A stretch of DNA of 12,436 nucleotides from Stramenopiles sp. TOSAG23-2 (lineage: Eukaryota; Sar): the NCBI GenBank assembly GCA_900128395.1, contig LT649702.1, positions 1 through 12,436 of the forward strand, given 5' to 3'. Below are positions 7,971 to 12,436 of this stretch, one piece after another. The position numbers and the translations under genes were made by a program. Each line of letters begins with the position of its first letter. Position 1 is the stretch's first letter. The notes beneath the pieces were generated by a model. The model searched no databases. It was not told the origin of the DNA and worked only from the letters and a program-made list of their open reading frames with translations.

Positions 7971-10900
7971 TTACCGATCACTCGAAATGTAATTTTGAAA
8001 ACTATGTCTAGATGAAGGTCGTTGCTGTTCTTCCATTTCTTGTATTTGCACATGACGGTTACCATTATTACGTCTTCCTTCTTTGCTGCTTTTTCTATCA
8101 CGACGGTCATTGTTATCATCGTCATCTGAATCAATCATTTTTGATGATGATGTTCTTGATTGTTGCTTCAAGTCTTCCAATTGATCCATTTCTTGTATTT
8201 GCACATGACGGTTACCATTATTACGTCTTCCTTCTTTGCTGCTTTTTCTATCACGACGGTCATTGTTATCATCGTCATCTGAATCAATCATTTTTGATGA
8301 TGATGTTCTTGATTGTTGCTTCAAGTCTTCCAATTGATCTTCTAAATCTTCAATATAATATTCTACATCATTAATTTGTGCTTCAATTTCAGTTCTTTCT
8401 ACACTATTAGCAGACGTTGTGATCCATTCTGCTGCTGCATATAAACGTCGTAAATGTGTTTGCTGTCTGCGTATCTCATTTTCAAAATATCGTGCTTGAC
8501 GTTGTGGTGTACCAGATACGGTACTTAATCTTGAGCTAGCACGACTACCGATGGATGAACGCGAAGATGGACGCCGTTGCGGATTTTCTGGAAAGTCCTT
8601 ACGACTTCTTGGTTTTCTTCTATAATTATCATCATCATGATCATTATCATTTCGCCTACGACGTTCATATGATTGTTCTCGAGCTCGACGTTTTTCATCA
8701 TAATCTCCATTGTTATTAGCTTTCTTACGCCTTCGATGTTCCATAACTGCTTTGTCTATGCTATTATTATCTTTCTTATTATTAGTATGATTGTTATTGC
8801 GATAATCATCTCCACTGCCTTTCTCTCGTGATCTTCTCTTTTCCAATCTTTGCTCAGTGCTATCGCGTTGTTTCCTTGGAGGTTTTCGTTTGCTATTATT
8901 GTTGTCATAATTATTAATATCCACATCTTGCTCGTTATCATTATCATCATTTTTATCTCGTCGATTTCTTCTCCTATTGGCGCTTCTATTTTGTCGTTTA
9001 TCTCGATTTTTTCTATCATAATCCTCTTCTTCTTCCTCCTCCTCCTCCTCCTCCTCATATCGTTGTCTTTTATTTTCATCACTTACACGATCTTGTTCAC
9101 GTTGTTTTTGTAAATGTTGTTGTATCTGACTACGTCGATTATTTTTATATCCACGTTGAGTATGAGGAACTGGCTCACCTAAATCAAATCTATTTAAACG
9201 ATTTGGTTCTATTTTATTATGCCTTTCCCTTGGTATTAAATTTGAATCCAACGATCCACGACTTGAGCCTCTACTATTTCTGCTATTGCTTCTCCTATTA
9301 TTATTATTATTATTATTATTATTACTCATATTTGTATCACGACTATTTAATGAAGATCGTATTGAAGCATTTGATCCTCTTTCTGCTTCTTCGCGTCGCC
9401 TTTCCCAATCGCGTATACGTGCACGATAACTTGGAGTACTTGATACAATACTTTGCCTTTCATCATCATCTTCACTGTAATATTCTTCCTCCTCTTCATC
9501 ATTATAAGTGTCTTGTGCATATTTACGATCACGTCTATTTTGATTTTGCCTTTGTTTTTGTTGTTCACGTTCCATTTCCTCCGCCTTTTCACGCTCACGT
9601 CGCTTTTCTTGTTGTCTTGCAACATGTTTTTCATATTTATTATATTGCCTTTTATCATTACTTTTTTCTCTGTACACAACATTATCATCGTCGTTCTCCC
9701 CTTCTTGCATTTTCGATGATCCTAATAACGAAGCTCTATCAGAAGCATTGCTTCGCATGGATGAACGATCATCTCTTCTTATTTTATTCTTCCGTCTTGC
9801 CTCGTCTAATTTTCTATGATGTCTTGCAATCCAATCTTCTTCATCTTTTTTCACAGCAGCTAGTTTTTGCTTCTCCTTCTTACGTTCTTTAGCATATTGA
9901 TCATCACGTTCGTCATAGTTATTGGAAGCTCGATCTTCCTCACGATATTCGTTTCGGCTTCTTCTACGATTGTTGTTGCGATCATCATCATCATCATTTT
10001 GATTTCTTTGTCTTCTCCTTTCTTTCACATCATTATAATCCCTTCTTTCAGCTTTTCCATTATTATTCTTATCTGCGTGCCTTTTATTGCCAGATGGTGG
10101 ACGATCACTTTTAACAGAACCAGCTCTAGAGTTTTTGTATTTACGACGTGAACTAGTTGATTGAGGACGATGTTGATCTTGAGAAGATCGAGGTGGTTTA
10201 TCACCCATCGTTGATCCAGCTCTTGAATTATTACTTGCGCTTTTTCGACTATGTGCAGTTTTTGGCCGATCATTGTATTTACTTTTACTTTTATTACTAT
10301 GTTTATTATTATGAAAATTTGTCATTGGTGGCCTATCACCCATCGTCGAACCAGCTCTTGAGTTACTTTTTCTACTTCTACCCCCTTCACTTCCATTTCT
10401 TTTATGACGACGACGATTTCTATTCCAATTATCTTCTGATAATTTTTCATTAATTGGATTTTTCTTATTATTATTCCCATTTCGATTTGATTTTTTCGTC
10501 ATATCTCTTGTATTTCCATGTTCATCTTCTGTATCCCCACTTTCATCACCGCTTTCATCATGGTGATTTCGAGAACGATCACGACGATTGTTAGTATTTT
10601 CAATATTTTTACGTTGTACTTTATTATCATTAGTATCTTGTTTTTGCTTTGTTTTTACAAGATTATTATTATCACCATTATCATTACCATCATTCATATC
10701 CTCTTCATCCAATACATTGTCCAACCATCCAAGTATCTCACGTATACGTGGCCGTTTAGATTGATCTTTATTTAACATAGCAGCAATTAAATCTACTAAA
10801 AATGTAGAATAATGTTCTGGTATTGGATCGTATTTTCCTTTACTAATAGCATTTGCTAATGCCATTAAATTTTTACCAGAAAATGGATGTTCCAAAGCAG

Positions 10901-11639
10901 CTAATTCATATAAAACAACACCTAATGACCAAATATCAGTCAATTCATTATATGGTTTATTTTCACATAATTCAGGACTTGCATATAATGGTGTACCATA
11001 AAATGTATTTACCATGACAGTTTCTATTGATAATTCACGCCCTACTCCTAAATCTCCAATTTTAACAATTGGGACAGCATCATCGTCGTCATCACTATCA
11101 TCATCATTTACATTGCCACCAATAATAAGACTACTTGTTTTTTCCCTCCTATTATTATTATTTCTAGTAACATTTTTTGGTTTATCTAATAAAATATTTA
11201 ATGTTTTGATATCACGATGAATAATACCCATTTCATGCAAAGCACATACACCTTTGCATATTTGTTGAAAAATTCGAAGCACAACCTTTTCTGGGTAATA
11301 TTTCTGCTTCGACCGTCGTTTTAATATTTGTTTATATAAATCACCACCAGTTGCATATTCTAATACCATGAAAAACGATCCTGATCTAGAAGTTGCACTA
11401 TTTGCTCTAAAATGTCCATAACATCGTATAACGTTTGGATCTTGAACTTTTTCCAATAATTCCACTTCATGCTCCATCACTCCACGTCCACGTCCTAGTT
11501 CTGGTGCACGCCTTTCCTTCAATACAACCATTTCACCACTCCTACGAACACGTGCTTTGTATACTGCACCAGTATTGGATCGAAAAATTTCTTCTATAAT
11601 ATGAAAATCACTTTTACTGAATGATTCAAGATTAATCAT
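7971..11639 (-). CDS. Nek-like protein kinase with very long charged tail
   Basis: This 1,222-residue protein has no intron in view. Residues about 11-310 form a Ser/Thr kinase domain: Lys41 (VVLKE), helix-C Glu58, HRDIKTLNILL with Asp143 and Asn148, DLG at 196-198 in place of DFG, a GTPLYASPE activation segment, and DIWSLG. The HRDIKTLN loop, DLGVGR and NTFYGTPLY point to the Nek family, which acts on cilia, centrosomes and mitosis in other eukaryotes. The Gly-rich loop keeps only its third Gly (Gly24). A 40-residue Asn/Asp-rich insert lies between the catalytic loop and DLG. The tail is mostly Arg, Lys, Asn, Asp and Ser, with three SRAGS..DRPP-type motifs (427-438, 472-483, 504-515), Asn and Glu runs, and a predicted coiled coil at about 1049-1105. 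A 51-residue segment near the C-terminus occurs twice. The start at 11639 lies just before the kinase domain and follows an A-rich leader. Confidence 0.9.
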   Translation of the reverse strand: MINLESFSKSDFHIIEEIFRSNTGAVYKARVRRSGEMVVLKERRAPELGRGRGVMEHEVELLEKVQDPNVIRCYGHFRANSATSRSGSFFMVLEYATGGDLYKQILKRRSKQKYYPEKVVLRIFQQICKGVCALHEMGIIHRDIKTLNILLDKPKNVTRNNNNRREKTSSLIIGGNVNDDDSDDDDDAVPIVKIGDLGVGRELSIETVMVNTFYGTPLYASPELCENKPYNELTDIWSLGVVLYELAALEHPFSGKNLMALANAISKGKYDPIPEHYSTFLVDLIAAMLNKDQSKRPRIREILGWLDNVLDEEDMNDGNDNGDNNNLVKTKQKQDTNDNKVQRKNIENTNNRRDRSRNHHDESGDESGDTEDEHGNTRDMTKKSNRNGNNNKKNPINEKLSEDNWNRNRRRHKRNGSEGGRSRKSNSRAGSTMGDRPPMTNFHNNKHSNKSKSKYNDRPKTAHSRKSASNNSRAGSTMGDKPPRSSQDQHRPQSTSSRRKYKNSRAGSVKSDRPPSGNKRHADKNNNGKAERRDYNDVKERRRQRNQNDDDDDRNNNRRRSRNEYREEDRASNNYDERDDQYAKERKKEKQKLAAVKKDEEDWIARHHRKLDEARRKNKIRRDDRSSMRSNASDRASLLGSSKMQEGENDDDNVVYREKSNDKRQYNKYEKHVARQQEKRREREKAEEMEREQQKQRQNQNRRDRKYAQDTYNDEEEEEYYSEDDDERQSIVSSTPSYRARIRDWERRREEAERGSNASIRSSLNSRDTNMSNNNNNNNNNRRSNSRNSRGSSRGSLDSNLIPRERHNKIEPNRLNRFDLGEPVPHTQRGYKNNRRSQIQQHLQKQREQDRVSDENKRQRYEEEEEEEEEEEDYDRKNRDKRQNRSANRRRNRRDKNDDNDNEQDVDINNYDNNNSKRKPPRKQRDSTEQRLEKRRSREKGSGDDYRNNNHTNNKKDNNSIDKAVMEHRRRKKANNNGDYDEKRRAREQSYERRRRNDNDHDDDNYRRKPRSRKDFPENPQRRPSSRSSIGSRASSRLSTVSGTPQRQARYFENEIRRQQTHLRRLYAAAEWITTSANSVERTEIEAQINDVEYYIEDLEDQLEDLKQQSRTSSSKMIDSDDDDNNDRRDRKSSKEGRRNNGNRHVQIQEMDQLEDLKQQSRTSSSKMIDSDDDDNNDRRDRKSSKEGRRNNGNRHVQIQEMEEQQRPSSRHSFQNYISSDR
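8032..8337. repeat. Exact tandem duplication, 153-bp unit, in frame
   Basis: Bases 8032-8184 and 8185-8337 are identical, with two extra matching bases at the junction. The unit is 51 codons of the kinase gene, so the C-terminal segment from QLEDLKQQ to QIQEM appears twice without breaking the frame. Confidence 0.95.
10095..10361 (-). repeat. Three diverged SRAGS-x-x-x-D-R/K-PP motif repeats in the kinase tail
   Basis: Three short motifs are coded at 10326-10361, 10191-10226 and 10095-10130 (minus strand): SRAGSTMGDRPP, SRAGSTMGDKPP and SRAGSVKSDRPP, spaced 45 and 32 residues apart in basic, Ser-rich sequence. They differ in both protein and DNA sequence, so they are an old internal repeat. 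Short basic Ser/Gly/Arg motifs of this sort are common in microtubule-binding or phosphorylated linkers, but the role here is inference. Confidence 0.7.
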
Positions 11640-12204
11640 TTTTTTTAGACTATTATTATTTAAAATAAAAAAATAAATGTGGTCTTTCTTCTTTTACATA
11701 AATGTCTATATATATATATGATGCACAATAAAGGAAATAAAAACAAACTTTTTGTAGTTTGATTTAATGCTCTATATATCAATACTATTTCCAGATAATA
11801 TATTGGAATGAATAAATGAAATGGAAGAAAGGAGCAATTTGTCTATGAATCAGTTTAATATATATAATTTATTAAGTTTTGAAAAAAAAAATATAACTGT
11901 TTTTGGTGCTTTGTTTGTTGAGATGATTGATAAGATTTTAGACAAGTATTATAGTTATTACACTATCAGATTACATAGGAGAAAAGTAAATCTTCATTCT
12001 AGTTTCTTTTCTATAGTTAATATAATTTCATCCCAACACATGAAGAAGAAATGAGTGTAATTACAATATTATATACAGTATATATATTGCAGTATTCTTA
12101 TTATTAAAAAGTACACAAACGCACACACACACAAACGCACACACATCCCCAGGTTCACATTATTCCTACTTTCCAGCATCTATAGTTTTACAATTTCCCA
12201 AAAT
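11640..12204. other. AT-rich intergenic region upstream of the kinase gene
   Basis: This should hold the kinase gene's promoter (minus strand) and the 3' flank of the partial gene at the right edge. The kinase leader directly before the ATG is A-rich. A TA run at about 11707-11722 could serve as a TATA element but is one of many. A plus-strand frame of 77 codons at 11821-12054 has AT-driven composition and no recognisable domain, so I do not call it a gene. A CA repeat lies at 12111-12146. Confidence 0.5.
12111..12146. repeat. CA-rich microsatellite
   Basis: An interrupted CA/CACAAACG run on the top strand. It is simple sequence with no coding frame across it. Confidence 0.8.
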
Positions 12205-12436
12205 TTATTTTTTTTTATGAAGATTTGAACTATAAATACCTTTCTTTACAACACTATGAACGGCATATGTTTTTGGTGTGGAGGACGGTTTCAATGGTGG
12301 TCGTTCACGTAATTTTTCTGGAATTGCTTCAAATCTTTCTTTTGCTCGACCAATACGTACATCATCCATATCTTCTGGCATATGAGGCGGGAAATTTGTA
12401 TGTGAACCATCGGTATTATGATGTCCAAAATAACCT
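12205..12436 (-). CDS. C-terminal end of an unrecognised protein (partial, runs off the right edge)
   Basis: The minus strand is open from the window's right edge to a TAA at 12205-12207, giving 76 residues. The composition is protein-like: a Gly/His-rich start, then PPHMPEDMDDVRIGRAKERF and EKLRERPPLKPSSTPKTYAV, ending in a basic tail with three Lys codons. It lacks an ATG near the edge because the N-terminus lies outside the window. I recognise no domain. It is transcribed in the same direction as the kinase gene and lies upstream of it, about 565 bp away. Codon use resembles that of its neighbours. The residue pattern supports coding strongly; the function is unknown. Confidence 0.65.
   Translation of the reverse strand, partial: GYFGHHNTDGSHTNFPPHMPEDMDDVRIGRAKERFEAIPEKLRERPPLKPSSTPKTYAVHSVVKKGIYSSNLHKKK

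Noticed and set aside
9203-9892. 229-codon plus-strand open frame rich in Tyr and Phe, with similar frames from 8850 to 10775
   Set aside because: Antisense of the charged kinase tail. The kinase frame is continuous over 1,222 codons with a recognisable domain, and the plus-strand peptides are composition artefacts.
11821-12054. 77-codon plus-strand open frame beginning MEERSNL, the same seven residues found inside the large protein at about 4962-4982
   Set aside because: Beyond about 20 near-matching bases the sequences diverge completely, the composition is AT-driven and no domain is visible. The match is probably chance.

Overview
The window looks like a piece of an AT-rich nuclear genome from a unicellular eukaryote. 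The evidence is long protein-coding genes with Asn, Thr, Gly and Glu runs built from simple codon repeats, a Nek-type protein kinase, splice-site-like signals with pyrimidine tracts, AT-rich gene-free stretches full of microsatellites, and no bacterial operon structure or ribosome binding sites. I cannot place it further from sequence alone; an alga, stramenopile or amoeba with an AT-rich genome would all fit.

Layout, left to right. Bases 1-564 are AT-rich, with microsatellites and a two-part dispersed repeat. A minus-strand gene for a small acidic, Cys-containing protein follows (main exon about 731-1293, possible 3' exon 565-623, possible 5' exon above 1690). A plus-strand gene at 1850-6344 encodes a large protein with an N-terminal dual-specificity-phosphatase-like domain, a long low-complexity middle, basic nuclear-signal-like stretches and two unrecognised globular regions. 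A plus-strand NMN adenylyltransferase-like gene follows (6870-7706), with a probable leader intron ending at 6734. It converges on a minus-strand Nek-like kinase gene (7971-11639) with a very long disordered tail. The C-terminal end of another minus-strand gene runs off the right edge (12205-12436).

The most striking property is a set of six exact, back-to-back direct duplications of 57, 72, 86, 116, 122 and 153 bp, all in or at the edge of coding sequence. Two of them (122 and 86 bp) split the large plus-strand gene into three reading-frame segments. Counting each once restores one open frame of exactly 1,429 codons including the stop. A third (116 bp) duplicates the start region of the adenylyltransferase gene, and a fourth (72 bp) duplicates its end. 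The exactness, near-absence of microhomology and clean repair on collapse make unmerged contig overlaps (assembly artefact) the leading explanation. Very recent real tandem duplication is the alternative, and reads would decide.

The genes do not form an obvious pathway. A phosphatase-like protein, an NAD-biosynthesis-type enzyme and a Nek-type kinase sit side by side as ordinary eukaryotic neighbours. I found no RNA gene, CRISPR array, transposase or viral gene.
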